A stretch of 64,000 nt of DNA, from the NCBI RefSeq assembly GCF_004801295.1, contig NZ_SSOC01000006.1, positions 124,001 through 188,000 on the forward strand. The letters are read 5' to 3'. The DNA comes from Pseudothauera nasutitermitis. Lineage in GTDB: Bacteria > Pseudomonadota > Gammaproteobacteria > Burkholderiales > Rhodocyclaceae. A program made the translations under genes and the position numbers. This document shows positions 8,619 through 17,128 of this stretch, one piece after another (position 1 is the first letter of the stretch; every line of letters starts with the position of its first letter). Under the pieces are notes generated by a model that was not told where the DNA came from, did not search any database, and saw only the letters and a list, made by a program, of their open reading frames with translations.

Positions 8619-9203
8619 TCAGGCGGTGTCGTGGGGCGCGCCGTCCAGCCGCAGCACCGCGCGCAGCACCACGCGCAGCACCACGCGCGAATCCGCCCAG
8701 GGCTGGATCTCGAAGCCCAGCCGGCGGGCACAGGCGAGCATGCGCTGGTTGGTCGCCAGCACCCGCCCGGTCATGGTGCGCAGGCCGCGCCGGCGCGCGT
8801 CGTCCGCGAGTGCCGCGATCAGCCTGCGGCCCATGCCGCGGCCTTGCCAGGCATCGGCCACCACCAGCGCGAGTTCGCAGCCGTCGTCCGCATCGACGCA
8901 GTAGCCGGCGAGCCCCACCGCGGCCGTGCCGGTGTCGCCCTCGCAGGTGAGGATGTAGGCGACGCCTTCGCGCGGGTCCGGGCTGCACAGGCTGGCGATT
9001 TCGGCTTCGCCGAGCACGGCGTCGCCATGGCCGAAGCGGAAGTAGCGCGAGCCGTACGACAGATCCCGCAGGAATCGACCCAGCAGGGCCGTATCGGAAG
9101 CCGCTTCCGTCCGGCGCAGGGACCATGTACAGGCGGCCTCGCCGGGTTGCCGCCACATGCCGCGGCCGTCCGTTGTGGACAACTGTTCCGCAATCCCTCT
9201 CAC
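8619..9203 (-). CDS. GNAT-family N-acetyltransferase
   Basis: Acetyl-CoA-dependent acetyltransferase of 194 residues; substrate unknown. GTG at 9203 is preferred because GGGGAG lies just upstream; the in-frame ATG at 9158 has a poorer site. The fold begins near WSLRRTEAASDTALLGRFLR, and motif A is VVADAWQGRGMGRRLIAALA (about 113-132), with the acetyl-CoA-binding Q-G-R-G-M-G loop. A second conserved block is VLATNQRMLACARRLGFEIQ (about 148-167). The C-terminal strand comes from a threefold 12-base repeat giving RVVLRVVLRAVL. It stands alone between cysN and hslR. Confidence 0.85.
   Translation of the reverse strand: MRGIAEQLSTTDGRGMWRQPGEAACTWSLRRTEAASDTALLGRFLRDLSYGSRYFRFGHGDAVLGEAEIASLCSPDPREGVAYILTCEGDTGTAAVGLAGYCVDADDGCELALVVADAWQGRGMGRRLIAALADDARRRGLRTMTGRVLATNQRMLACARRLGFEIQPWADSRVVLRVVLRAVLRLDGAPHDTA
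8650..8685 (-). repeat. Three tandem 12-base units at the 3' end of the GNAT gene
   Basis: Three consecutive copies of a 12-base unit: cgcagcaccgcg at 8650-8661 and cgcagcaccacg at 8662-8673 and 8674-8685. Because 12 is a multiple of 3 the repeat keeps frame and encodes RVVL-RVVL-RAVL in the last beta strand of the acetyltransferase. One base separates the first unit from the others, so the expansion looks recent. Confidence 0.9.
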
Positions 9204-9307
9204 GCGCTCCCCTTTCCGGATGTTCCCGCACCGCGGGCCAGGATGGGTGCAACGCTAGCAAGGGGGGATGTCGAGCATATTGCAGAAGGATGCGGGGGGC
9301 GGCGTGT

Positions 9308-10588
9308 TCAGGCGATCATGCCGGCGCCCACGGTGTTGTTGGTGCTTTCGTCGATGACGATGAAGGCGCCGGTGGCGCGGTTGTCGGCATAGGCGTCGGC
9401 GACGATGGGCTGGGCGAGCTTGAGGGTGACGCGGGCGATGTCGTTCATCGCCAGTTGCGCGGCCGGCTCGTGCGCCAGGGTGTTTACGTCCACGCGGTGG
9501 GCGATCTGCGCCACCTTGGCCTTCACCTCGCGCGTGGTGTGGCGCACGAGGTAGGTGCGCGCCGGCGACAGCGGGGCTTCCGACAGCCAGCATAACGTGG
9601 CGTCGATCTGCTTGACTGGCTCGGGCGCCTCGGCGGCCTTGACGATCAGGTCGCCGCGCGAGATGTCGATTTCGTCTTCCAGCAGCAGCGTCACTGACTG
9701 CTCGTGGATGGCGCGCTCCAGCCGCGCACCGCCCAGCTCGATGGCCTTGACCCGGCTGGTGGCGCCGGAAGGCAGCACGCTGACTGCGTCGCCCACGGCG
9801 ATCTCGCCGGATTCCACCCGGCCCATGAAGCCGCGGTAGTCGTGCAGTTCGGGGTTGGCGGCATCCTGCGGGCGGCACACGTACTGCACCGGGAAGCGGA
9901 AATCCTCGGCGCGTTCGGTGTGCGCGGCCGGAGCGGCTTCGAGGATCTCCAGCAGGGTGGGGCCGGCGTACCAGCCCAGCCGGCTGCCGCGGTCCACGAT
10001 CATGTCGCCGTTGAGCGCAGAGATGGGGATAAAGCGCACGTCGCGGATGCCCAGCTTGTCCGCGAAGGCCAGGTAGTCGGCGCGGATGCGCTCGAACACG
10101 GCCTGGTCATAGTCCACCAGATCCATCTTGTTCACCGCCACCAGCAGATGCGGGATGCCCACCAGGCTGGCCAGGTAGGAATGCCGGCGGGTCTGGGTGA
10201 GCACGCCCTTGCGCGCATCCACCAGGATGATCGCCAGGTTGGCGGTGGACGCGGCGGTGACCATGTTGCGGGTGTACTGCTCGTGGCCCGGCGCGTCGGC
10301 AATGATGTATTTGCGCGTGCCGGTGGAGAAGTAGCGGTAGGCCACGTCGATGGTGATGCCCTGTTCGCGCTCGGCCTGCAGGCCGTCGGTGAGGAGCGAC
10401 AGGTCCACCGCGCTCATGCCGCGCCGCGCGGAGGTGCGCTCGATGGCGTTGAGGGTGTCGGCGAGGATGGTCTTGCTGTCGAACAGCAGACGGCCGATGA
10501 GCGTGCTTTTGCCGTCATCCACGCTGCCGCAGGTGAGGAAGCGCAGCAGGCCGTTGTCGATGTCGGGCAGGTGTTCGGGGGCGGACAT
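9308..10588 (-). CDS. cysN: Sulfate adenylyltransferase large subunit (CysN)
   Basis: GTPase subunit that couples GTP hydrolysis to formation of APS from sulfate and ATP by CysD. The 426-residue protein has the GTP-binding P-loop GSVDDGKST (21-29), the DAPGHEQY switch (about 107) and NKMDL (about 160), followed by EF-Tu-like beta-barrel domains. There is no APS-kinase (CysC) domain fused at the C-terminus, and no separate cysC in the window, which fits direct APS reduction by the neighbouring CysH. ATG at 10588 is 47 bases after the cysD stop in the direction of transcription. It is the last gene of the operon. Confidence 0.96.
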   Translation of the reverse strand: MSAPEHLPDIDNGLLRFLTCGSVDDGKSTLIGRLLFDSKTILADTLNAIERTSARRGMSAVDLSLLTDGLQAEREQGITIDVAYRYFSTGTRKYIIADAPGHEQYTRNMVTAASTANLAIILVDARKGVLTQTRRHSYLASLVGIPHLLVAVNKMDLVDYDQAVFERIRADYLAFADKLGIRDVRFIPISALNGDMIVDRGSRLGWYAGPTLLEILEAAPAAHTERAEDFRFPVQYVCRPQDAANPELHDYRGFMGRVESGEIAVGDAVSVLPSGATSRVKAIELGGARLERAIHEQSVTLLLEDEIDISRGDLIVKAAEAPEPVKQIDATLCWLSEAPLSPARTYLVRHTTREVKAKVAQIAHRVDVNTLAHEPAAQLAMNDIARVTLKLAQPIVADAYADNRATGAFIVIDESTNNTVGAGMIA

Positions 10589-10635
10589 GGTCGGTTTTCC
10601 TAAGGTTCTTGCGGTTCGGGGCGGCTCGGGCGGGC

Positions 10636-11550
10636 TTAGAAATAGCCTTCCTTCTTGCGCTGCTCCATCGAGGCTTCCGAGGTCTGGTCGTCCATGCGCG
10701 TGGCGCCGCGTTCGGTGATCGTGGTGGTGGCGGTTTCCAGCAGGATCTTGTCCACCGTGTCGGCGTCGGACTCCACCGGCGCGGTGCAGGTGATGTCGCC
10801 CACGGTGCGGAAGCGCACCTGCACGTCCTCGACCCGGTCGTCGGGCTGGGCCGGGGTGATCGGGGTCACCGGCTGCAGCAGACCGTTCCTGCGCACCACC
10901 GGGCGAACGTGGGCGAAGTAGATGCTGGGCAGTTCGAGCTGTTCGCGGGCGATGTACTGCCACACGTCCAGTTCCGTCCAGTTGCTGATCGGGAAGGCGC
11001 GGATGTTCTCGCCCTTGTGGCTGCGTGCGTTGTACAGGTTCCACAGTTCCGGGCGCTGGTTCTTCGGGTCCCATTGGCCGAATTCGTCGCGGAAGCTCAT
11101 GATGCGCTCCTTGGCGCGCGCCTTTTCCTCGTCGCGCCGCGCGCCGCCGATGCAGGCATCGAAACCGAATTCCTCGATGGCTTCCAGCAGGGTCACCGAC
11201 TGGTGCTTGTTGCGCGATTCGCCCGCGTGCTTGAGCACCACGGTGCCGCGCGCCATGGAATCTTCCACCGAGCGCACGATCAGCCGCTCGCCCAGTTCGG
11301 CGGCACGCTTGTCGCGGAATTCGGTGACCTCCGGGTAGTTGTGCCCGGTGTCGATGTGCAGCAGCGGAAAGGGGAAGCGCCCCGGGCGGAAGGCCTTCTC
11401 GGCCAGGCGCAGCAGGCAGATGGAATCCTTGCCGCCGGAGAACAGCAGCGCCGGGTTGGCGCACTGGCCGGCCACCTCGCGCAGGATGTGGATGGCCTCG
11501 GCTTCCAGCCAGTCGAGGTGGGAAAGAGTCTGTTTGGTCAGCGTGGACAT
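10636..11550 (-). CDS. cysD: Sulfate adenylyltransferase small subunit (CysD)
   Basis: Catalytic subunit of ATP sulfurylase, making APS in the cytoplasm. The 304 residues carry the PP-loop SGGKDS (38-43), the substrate segment HIDTGHNYPEV, FGFDACIGGARRDEEKARAK and the C-terminal AATGRM-like region TTITERGATRMDDQTSEASM followed by EQRKKEGYF, all typical of CysD. It sits between cysH and cysN with gaps of about 50 bases. Length is normal. Confidence 0.97.
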   Translation of the reverse strand: MSTLTKQTLSHLDWLEAEAIHILREVAGQCANPALLFSGGKDSICLLRLAEKAFRPGRFPFPLLHIDTGHNYPEVTEFRDKRAAELGERLIVRSVEDSMARGTVVLKHAGESRNKHQSVTLLEAIEEFGFDACIGGARRDEEKARAKERIMSFRDEFGQWDPKNQRPELWNLYNARSHKGENIRAFPISNWTELDVWQYIAREQLELPSIYFAHVRPVVRRNGLLQPVTPITPAQPDDRVEDVQVRFRTVGDITCTAPVESDADTVDKILLETATTTITERGATRMDDQTSEASMEQRKKEGYF

Positions 11551-11604
11551 GGTGTTCTCTGCGGCTCGGTTGTGTCGCGTATGCGTGCGCGACGGGCGGG
11601 ATGC

Positions 11605-12372
11605 TCAGCCTTTCTTGACGTGCAGCCCGCATTCCTTCGATTCGGGGTTTTCCCACCACCAGCGTCCGGCGCGCACGTCCTCGCCGACGGAGATGGCGCG
11701 CGTACAGGGCGCGCAGCCGATGCTGGGGTAGAACTGGTCGTGCAGGGCGTTGTAGGGCACCTCGCGCAGGCGGATGTAGGCCCATACCTCCGCCTCGCTC
11801 CAGTCGGCCAGCGGGTTGAGCTTGTGCAGGCCGTTGCCGGCGTCGAACTCGCGTGTGGCGAGGCCCGAGCGGGTCACCGACTGGGCGGCGCGCAGGCCGG
11901 TGATCCAGGCCTTCTTGCCGGCCAGCGCGCGGGACAGCGGCGCCATCTTGCGCACGCCGCAGCAGGCCTTGCGCAGTTCGACGCTGTCGTAGAAGGCGTT
12001 GATGCCGTGCGTGCGCACGTAGTTTTCCACCGCCGTGGCGTCGGGGAAGTACACCTGCAGCCGGGTGGCGTAGCGCTTTTCCACCTGCTCGATCAGCGTG
12101 TAGGTCTCGGCCGGCAGGCGGCCGGTGTCGAGCGAGAAGATCTCGACGGGCAGGGCATTGGCGAGGATCAGGTCGGTGAGCACCATGTCCTCGGCGCCGA
12201 AGCTGTTGGCGAAGGTGAGTTCGCCCTGGGTGCCGAATTCGGCCACCGCCTCGCGCAGCAGGGCCAGCGCGGCGGCGGTCCTGGCTTCCACGCTGGCGCG
12301 CAGCGCGTCGGTGAGCGTCGGGCGGGTTGCCGGGTTGCCGGCCGCCGGGCGTAGTGGCGAGACGGTGCTCAT
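11605..12372 (-). CDS. cysH: Adenylyl-sulfate (APS) reductase, [4Fe-4S] CysH type
   Basis: Reduces APS to sulfite with thioredoxin or similar donors. The 255-residue protein has a PP-loop-like segment NSFGAEDMV (56-64), the paired cysteines CC at 137-138 and the CAPC pair at 220/223. These four cysteines bind the [4Fe-4S] cluster that marks APS reductases and is absent from PAPS reductases of the E. coli type. The catalytic Cys is in KECGLH at 248. The start ATG at 12372 overlaps the DUF934 stop by 4 bases. The missing cysC agrees with an APS route. Confidence 0.94.
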   Translation of the reverse strand: MSTVSPLRPAAGNPATRPTLTDALRASVEARTAAALALLREAVAEFGTQGELTFANSFGAEDMVLTDLILANALPVEIFSLDTGRLPAETYTLIEQVEKRYATRLQVYFPDATAVENYVRTHGINAFYDSVELRKACCGVRKMAPLSRALAGKKAWITGLRAAQSVTRSGLATREFDAGNGLHKLNPLADWSEAEVWAYIRLREVPYNALHDQFYPSIGCAPCTRAISVGEDVRAGRWWWENPESKECGLHVKKG

Positions 12373-12905
12373 GCCGGCGCCCCGCGCTGCGCGCGGCGGA
12401 ACAGTGGTTCGCGGTCCACGGCGCCCTGGTAGGGCTCGCTGAAATCCCGCAGGCTGGCCAGCGCGGCGCGCAACTGCTCGGCGCTGTACCTGCCGGAGGG
12501 CGGCTGGAACACGTCGAAGCCGCAGCGCGCGTAGAAGAAGAACTGGTCGCGCAGCACGTTGCCGATGGCGCGCAGTTCGCCGCCATAGCCCAGCCGGCTG
12601 CGCAGCAGGGTGGCGATGGAATAGCCGCGCCCGTCGGCGAACTTGGGGAAATCCACGGCGATCAGCGCCAGGCGGGTGAAGTCGCCGGCCAGTTCGGCGG
12701 GGTCTTCGTCGCCGGCCAGCCAGACACCCAGCACGCCGGCCTCGGCGCGCGCGGCCAGCGCCTCGCGCTGCGCGCGCCACACGGCGAGCGGCACGATGCG
12801 GCGCCCGGCGGGCACGTCGACGGCGGCCGGATCCTGGCCCTCTTCCAGGCGCAGCACTTCCCAGTCGTCGGCATGGATGGCGCCGTTGCGGATGATCTCA
12901 GCCAT
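12369..12905 (-). CDS. DUF934 protein, sulfite-reductase partner
   Basis: A 178-residue protein of the DUF934 family, which is found almost only beside proteobacterial sulfite reductase and cysH genes. It is thought to help the siroheme reductase, possibly in electron transfer, but its biochemistry is not settled to my knowledge. The start MAEIIRNGAIHADDW at 12905 is used; a longer reading from 12947 lies inside the reductase gene. Typical family blocks are AVDFPKFADGRGYSIATLLR (about 89-108) and AIGNVLRDQFFFYARCGFD (about 119-137). It overlaps the reductase by 8 bases and cysH by 4. No metal-binding Cys cluster is present. Confidence 0.88.
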   Translation of the reverse strand: MAEIIRNGAIHADDWEVLRLEEGQDPAAVDVPAGRRIVPLAVWRAQREALAARAEAGVLGVWLAGDEDPAELAGDFTRLALIAVDFPKFADGRGYSIATLLRSRLGYGGELRAIGNVLRDQFFFYARCGFDVFQPPSGRYSAEQLRAALASLRDFSEPYQGAVDREPLFRRAQRGAPA

Positions 12906-14589
12906 GGGCCACCTTCCTTTGCTCCTGGCGGGCGCCGCGCTCGGCATACACCCGGGTCTTGAACGGTTCGGCGCCGGCGCGGCGCACGGTGTCGATGAAG
13001 CGCTCGCCGGGTTGGCGCAGCGCCACGTAGGTGTCGATCAGCGAACTCACCACGTCGGGCATTTCCTCGGCGGCGAAGGACGGGCCGATGACCTTGCCCA
13101 GCGCGGTATGGTTGCCCTGCTCGCCGCCGATGGTGACCTGGTACCACTCCTCGCCGTGCTTATCGACGCCGAGCACGCCGATGTGGCCGACGTGGTGGTG
13201 ACCACAGGCGTTCATGCAGCCGGAGATGTTGAGTTCCAGATCGCCGATGTCGTGCAGGTAATCGAGATCGTCGAAACGCGCCTGGATGGCGTTGGCGATG
13301 GGGATCGACTTGGCATTGGCCAGATTGCAGAAGTCGCCCCCGGGACAGGAGATCACGTCGGTGAGCAGGCCGATGTTGGGGGTGGCCAGGCCGGCGTCGC
13401 GCAGCGTGCCCCACAGTTCGAACAGCGCGCGCTGCTCGACGTCGGCGAGCACCAGGTTCTGTTCGTGGGTCACGCGGATCTCGCCGAAGCTGTAGCGCTC
13501 GGCCAGATCGGCGACGAGGTCGAGCTGTTCGGCGGTGATGTCGCCGGGCGCCACGCCGGTGGGTTTGAGCGACAGCACCACGCTGGCGTAGCCGGGGCGC
13601 TTGTGGGCGCGCACGTTGCGCCGTGCCCAGGCGGCGAAGGGCTTGTTGCCGGCCTTGCGGGCCTCGAAGCCGGCGTCGGTGGCCGGCAGGTCGAGGTAGG
13701 TCGGGTCGATGAAATGGCCGGACACGCGGGCCACTTCGGCCTCGGTCAGTGTTGCCGGACCATCCTTCAGGTGGGCGAACTCGGCTTCCACCTGGCGGCT
13801 GAATTCCTCGACGCCCAGGGATTTCACCAGGATCTTGATGCGCGCCTTGTACATGTTGTCGCGCCGGCCGTGCAGGTTGTAGACCCGCAGGATGGCCTCG
13901 CAGTAGGACAGCAGGTGCTGCCAGGGCACGAAGGCGGCGACTTCCTCGCCGATGATCGGCGTGCGCCCCAGGCCGCCGCCCACCAGCACGCGGAAGCCCA
14001 CCTCGCCGGCGGCATCGCGGACGAGGTCGAGGCCGATGTCGTGCGCCTGGATCACCGCACGATCCTCGGCCGCGCCATTCACGGCGATCTTGAACTTGCG
14101 CGGCAGGAAGGCGAATTCCGGGTGGAAGGTGCTCCACTGGCGGACGATTTCGCACCACGGGCGCGGGTCGATGCGCTCGTCGCCGGCCACCCCGGCAAAG
14201 GGGTCGGAGGTGGTGTTGCGGATGCAGTTGCCCGAGGTCTGGATGGCGTGCATCTGCACGGTGGCCAGCTCGGCGAGGATTTCCGGCACGACTTCCAGCG
14301 GCGGCCAGTTGAACTGCACGTTCTGCCGCGTGGTGAAGTGGGCGTAGCCGCGGTCGTAGGTACGCGCGATGTGCGCCAGCTTGCGCACCTGGGCGGCGCG
14401 CAGGTTGCCGTAGGGGATGGCGATGCGCAGCATCGGCGCGTGGCGCTGCACGTACAGGCCGTTCTGCAGGCGCAGCGGGCGGAACTCGTCCTCGCCCAGC
14501 TCGCCGGCCAGATAACGGCGCGTCTGCTCGCGGAACTGTGCGACGCGTTCGTCCACCAGGCGTTGATCGTATTCGTCGTACTGATACAT
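12898..14589 (-). CDS. cysI: Siroheme [4Fe-4S] sulfite reductase (nitrite/sulfite reductase family)
   Basis: Six-electron reduction of sulfite to sulfide in the cytoplasm. The 563-residue protein begins at the ATG at 14589 (MYQYDEYDQRLV) behind an AGAGAG ribosome site; a longer frame extends upstream through the promoter region and was rejected. Two ferredoxin-like half domains are visible: RHAPMLRIAIPYGNLRAAQV and HFTTRQNVQFNW in the first half, and CPGGDFCNLA (Cys about 413 and 419) with CMNACGHHH (Cys about 457 and 461) in the second. The four cysteines hold the coupled cluster and siroheme. No CysJ flavoprotein is encoded nearby. Context (cysH, cysD, cysN, DUF934, cysB) makes sulfite rather than nitrite the likely substrate. 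Confidence 0.93.
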   Translation of the reverse strand: MYQYDEYDQRLVDERVAQFREQTRRYLAGELGEDEFRPLRLQNGLYVQRHAPMLRIAIPYGNLRAAQVRKLAHIARTYDRGYAHFTTRQNVQFNWPPLEVVPEILAELATVQMHAIQTSGNCIRNTTSDPFAGVAGDERIDPRPWCEIVRQWSTFHPEFAFLPRKFKIAVNGAAEDRAVIQAHDIGLDLVRDAAGEVGFRVLVGGGLGRTPIIGEEVAAFVPWQHLLSYCEAILRVYNLHGRRDNMYKARIKILVKSLGVEEFSRQVEAEFAHLKDGPATLTEAEVARVSGHFIDPTYLDLPATDAGFEARKAGNKPFAAWARRNVRAHKRPGYASVVLSLKPTGVAPGDITAEQLDLVADLAERYSFGEIRVTHEQNLVLADVEQRALFELWGTLRDAGLATPNIGLLTDVISCPGGDFCNLANAKSIPIANAIQARFDDLDYLHDIGDLELNISGCMNACGHHHVGHIGVLGVDKHGEEWYQVTIGGEQGNHTALGKVIGPSFAAEEMPDVVSSLIDTYVALRQPGERFIDTVRRAGAEPFKTRVYAERGARQEQRKVAHG

Positions 14590-14724
14590 CGCGGCTCTCT
14601 GTATGCCGGCGGGTTGAGCCGGGTTCTTGGGGATGGTGCGCCGCATCGTACGGGCGGGCGATAGGCGCAGGAAGCTGTTCTGCGTTAGACTCAAAGAACT
14701 TCTGGTTATTTATCGGTCGCCGCG
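14590..14724. promoter_or_regulatory. Divergent cysI/cysB promoter region
   Basis: 135 bases separate the divergent starts of the sulfate operon (minus) and cysB (plus). An A/T-rich patch at about 14688-14716 (around gttagactcaaagaactt and tggttatttatcgg) stands out from the GC-rich flanks and is the natural place for RNA polymerase and CysB to bind. I can see only weak -35/-10 candidates on each strand and do not assign a CysB site. CysB control of the operon is inferred from the arrangement and from known LysR-type behaviour. Confidence 0.5.
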
Positions 14725-15666
14725 ATGAATCTTCAGCAATTGCGCTACGTGCATGAAGTGGCCCGCCACGGGCTCAACGTCTCCGAGGCGGCCGAGGCGC
14801 TGTTCACCTCGCAGCCGGGGGTGTCCAAGCAGATCCGCCAGTTCGAGTCCGAACTCGGGGTGGAGATCTTCGTGCGCCACGGCAAGCGTCTGGTGGATGT
14901 CACCGAGCCGGGCCGTGCGGTGCTGGAGATCGTCGGCCGCATGCTGCGCGACATGGAGAACCTGCGCCAGGTCGGCGAGGAGTTCAGCAACGAATCGGCC
15001 GGCAGCCTGTCCATCGCCACCACCCACACCCAGGCGCGCTATGCGCTGCCGGCGGTGATCCGCGACTTCATGCAGCGCTATCCGCAGGTCAAGCTCTCGC
15101 TGCACCAGGGCAGCCCGCGCCAGGTGTGCGAGATGGTGCTGTCCGGCGAGGCCGACATCGCCATCGCCACCGAGGCCATCGCCGAGTACGAAGAACTGGT
15201 CATGCTGCCCTGCCAGCAGTGGAACCGCTGCATCGTCGCCCCGCTGCGCCACCCCATCCTGCAGGCCAAGCCGCTCACGCTGGAAGAGATCGCGCGCTGG
15301 CCCATCGTCACCTACGACTTCGCCTTCACCGGGCGCAACCAGATCAACAAGGCCTTCCTCGGCCGCGGGCTGAAGCCCAACGTGGTGCTCACCGCCATCG
15401 ACTCCGACGTCATCAAGACCTACGTGAGCATGGGCCTGGGCGTCGGCATCCTCGCCCGCATGGCCTACGACCCGGCGGTGGACAAGCACCTCGGCATGCT
15501 TGACGCCAGCCATCTGTTCGAGTCCAGCACCACCCGCATCGGCATCCCGCGCCGGGCGTGGCTGCGGGGCTATGTGTATGCCTTCATCGAGCAGTTCGCG
15601 CCGCATCTGTCGCGGCGCATCGTCGAGGCCGCGCTGGCGGGCGGGGGGACGGATCCGGGGCTGTGA
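14725..15666 (+). CDS. cysB: CysB, LysR-type regulator of cysteine biosynthesis
   Basis: Transcription factor that activates sulfate-assimilation genes when N-acetylserine or O-acetylserine accumulates. The 313 residues have a winged helix-turn-helix at about 1-60 (LRYVHEVARHGLNVSEAAEA, then SQPGVSKQIRQFESELG) and a periplasmic-binding-protein-like effector domain from about 90. Typical CysB segments are SIATTHTQARYALP, where the TTHTQARY stretch lines the sulfate/inducer pocket, and MGLGVGILARMAYDP. It is divergent from the sulfate operon, the usual place for a LysR regulator. Length is slightly below the 324 residues of E. coli CysB. Confidence 0.95.
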   Translation: MNLQQLRYVHEVARHGLNVSEAAEALFTSQPGVSKQIRQFESELGVEIFVRHGKRLVDVTEPGRAVLEIVGRMLRDMENLRQVGEEFSNESAGSLSIATTHTQARYALPAVIRDFMQRYPQVKLSLHQGSPRQVCEMVLSGEADIAIATEAIAEYEELVMLPCQQWNRCIVAPLRHPILQAKPLTLEEIARWPIVTYDFAFTGRNQINKAFLGRGLKPNVVLTAIDSDVIKTYVSMGLGVGILARMAYDPAVDKHLGMLDASHLFESSTTRIGIPRRAWLRGYVYAFIEQFAPHLSRRIVEAALAGGGTDPGL

Positions 15667-15706
15667 GGGCGCCAAGGCCGCAGCTTTTCATCCTGGTTCC
15701 GGCGCT

Positions 15707-17119
15707 TCACCGCCACTTTTCCCGCCATGCCCGGTATTCCCCCGGCCGCAGCCGGTAGCGGGCGATGTTGCCCTCGTGCAGGCTCATCAGCTCGGTTTCG
15801 GCGATCTCGATGAAGCGCGGGCGATCCGGTTCCGGAATGTCGTTCGCGGCCCGCTGGCGGATGCGGGCGATGGCAGCCGCCTTGTCGAAACGGGCACGCA
15901 CCACCTCGGCGACCGTCTCGCCAAGCAGGCGGCGGTAATGCAGGCGGAAAGGATCGGGCTCGCCCAGGGACTGGCGCACCGCAGAATAGCGCGCGCACGA
16001 ACGCTTGTAGGCCCAGGCGAAAACGTCGCGCAGCAGTTCGATGCGATTCAGCTCGTAGATGCCCAGCGTGGCATCCACGTAGGTTTGCTGCGGTACATCG
16101 ACGAAGGAAAGCGGGCACAGGTTGTGGCGGATCAGAGGGATGTTGGCCGCAAGACGCGAGACGCGCTTGTTCACATCCTCGAAGGGCTGCAAATAAGGCA
16201 GATGCACCATGACGAAGAAAGCCTGCTCGAAGGGTTCGGCAATGGCGGCCGCGGTGTCCAGCACCTGATCCAGGCACTCTTCGATGCGCTGTGGGCCTTC
16301 CAGCGGGTGGAACACCGTACCGCCGATGCCGACCGCGATGGTGCGCGGCCGGCCGCAGGCGGTGGGGTCGGCGAGCAGGTTGTCCGACAGCAGCGCGTGC
16401 AGGTTGAGGAGAGTGTAGCGGTCGAAGTCGATGTCGGCGGCGCCGTCCACCAGAAACTCGATGGCGCTCTTGTGGTTGAGGATCATCTGCGCCTCGAGGG
16501 CGCCCTTGCCGCCGGCCGTCTGGCCGGCCGCGAGCAGGAGCTCGGTTTCCAGCAGGGAGTAAGTGTTGCCTTCAAGGCGGCTGGAGTTCCACGACAGGTC
16601 GATCAGCAGGCGGTCGTAAATCTGGCGGGCGTAGGTGCCGGCGGGTGTTTCGGTCACGCTGGCCTGGCCGGCCGCGCGCAGCTCGTCGCACAGCTCGGGC
16701 GGCAGGTAGCGGGTGCGATTGGGCTGGTAGGCATCGAGGAAATCGCGCCGGTAGCCGACTGGCTGGCGCCGGCCGAGTGGCTGGCGGACGGCGGCTTCGA
16801 CCTCGCGCGCGGCGAGCGAAAGCGGAATGACGACGGTGGCCTCCGCGACGCCGACGAAGTGGGCCGGTGGCACCGGGGCGGGTGCGTAGGCGAACATCCG
16901 TGCTTGATGGACGGCCGGAAAGTAGCGCCGGCCGCGTCGCTCCCCCTGCGCGCCCAGGCGGCCTTCCGCGACAAGCTGGGCGAGGCGCCGTTGCAGGGTG
17001 CGGCGCGGCGGTGCATCGGGCAGGGCGGCGGTAATGGCTTCGATGCTCGCCCCTTCGGGAAAGCGGCTGACCGCCGCGATGATGGCGGTGAGTTCGGCAG
17101 AGGCGGTGATGGAGGACAT
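15707..17119 (-). CDS. Fic-domain protein with altered FIC motif and N-terminal winged helix
   Basis: Fic proteins usually move AMP from ATP onto target proteins. The 470 residues start at the ATG at 17119 (MSSITASAELTAIIAAVSRF). An N-terminal helix-turn-helix (about 1-65, PRRTLQRRLAQLVAEGRLGA) precedes the Fic fold. The autoinhibitory helix motif SSRLEGN (S/T-x3-E-G/N) is near residue 176. The active-site loop near 310 reads LQPFEDVNKRVSRLAAN: the catalytic His of HPFxxGNGR is Gln and the first Gly is Val, though Asn and Arg remain. Transferase activity is therefore doubtful, or differs; the change may be usual in this subfamily. The strong palindrome just upstream suggests autoregulation. 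No antitoxin-like partner gene is adjacent. Confidence 0.88.
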   Translation of the reverse strand: MSSITASAELTAIIAAVSRFPEGASIEAITAALPDAPPRRTLQRRLAQLVAEGRLGAQGERRGRRYFPAVHQARMFAYAPAPVPPAHFVGVAEATVVIPLSLAAREVEAAVRQPLGRRQPVGYRRDFLDAYQPNRTRYLPPELCDELRAAGQASVTETPAGTYARQIYDRLLIDLSWNSSRLEGNTYSLLETELLLAAGQTAGGKGALEAQMILNHKSAIEFLVDGAADIDFDRYTLLNLHALLSDNLLADPTACGRPRTIAVGIGGTVFHPLEGPQRIEECLDQVLDTAAAIAEPFEQAFFVMVHLPYLQPFEDVNKRVSRLAANIPLIRHNLCPLSFVDVPQQTYVDATLGIYELNRIELLRDVFAWAYKRSCARYSAVRQSLGEPDPFRLHYRRLLGETVAEVVRARFDKAAAIARIRQRAANDIPEPDRPRFIEIAETELMSLHEGNIARYRLRPGEYRAWREKWR

Positions 17120-17128
17120 GGAGCATGC

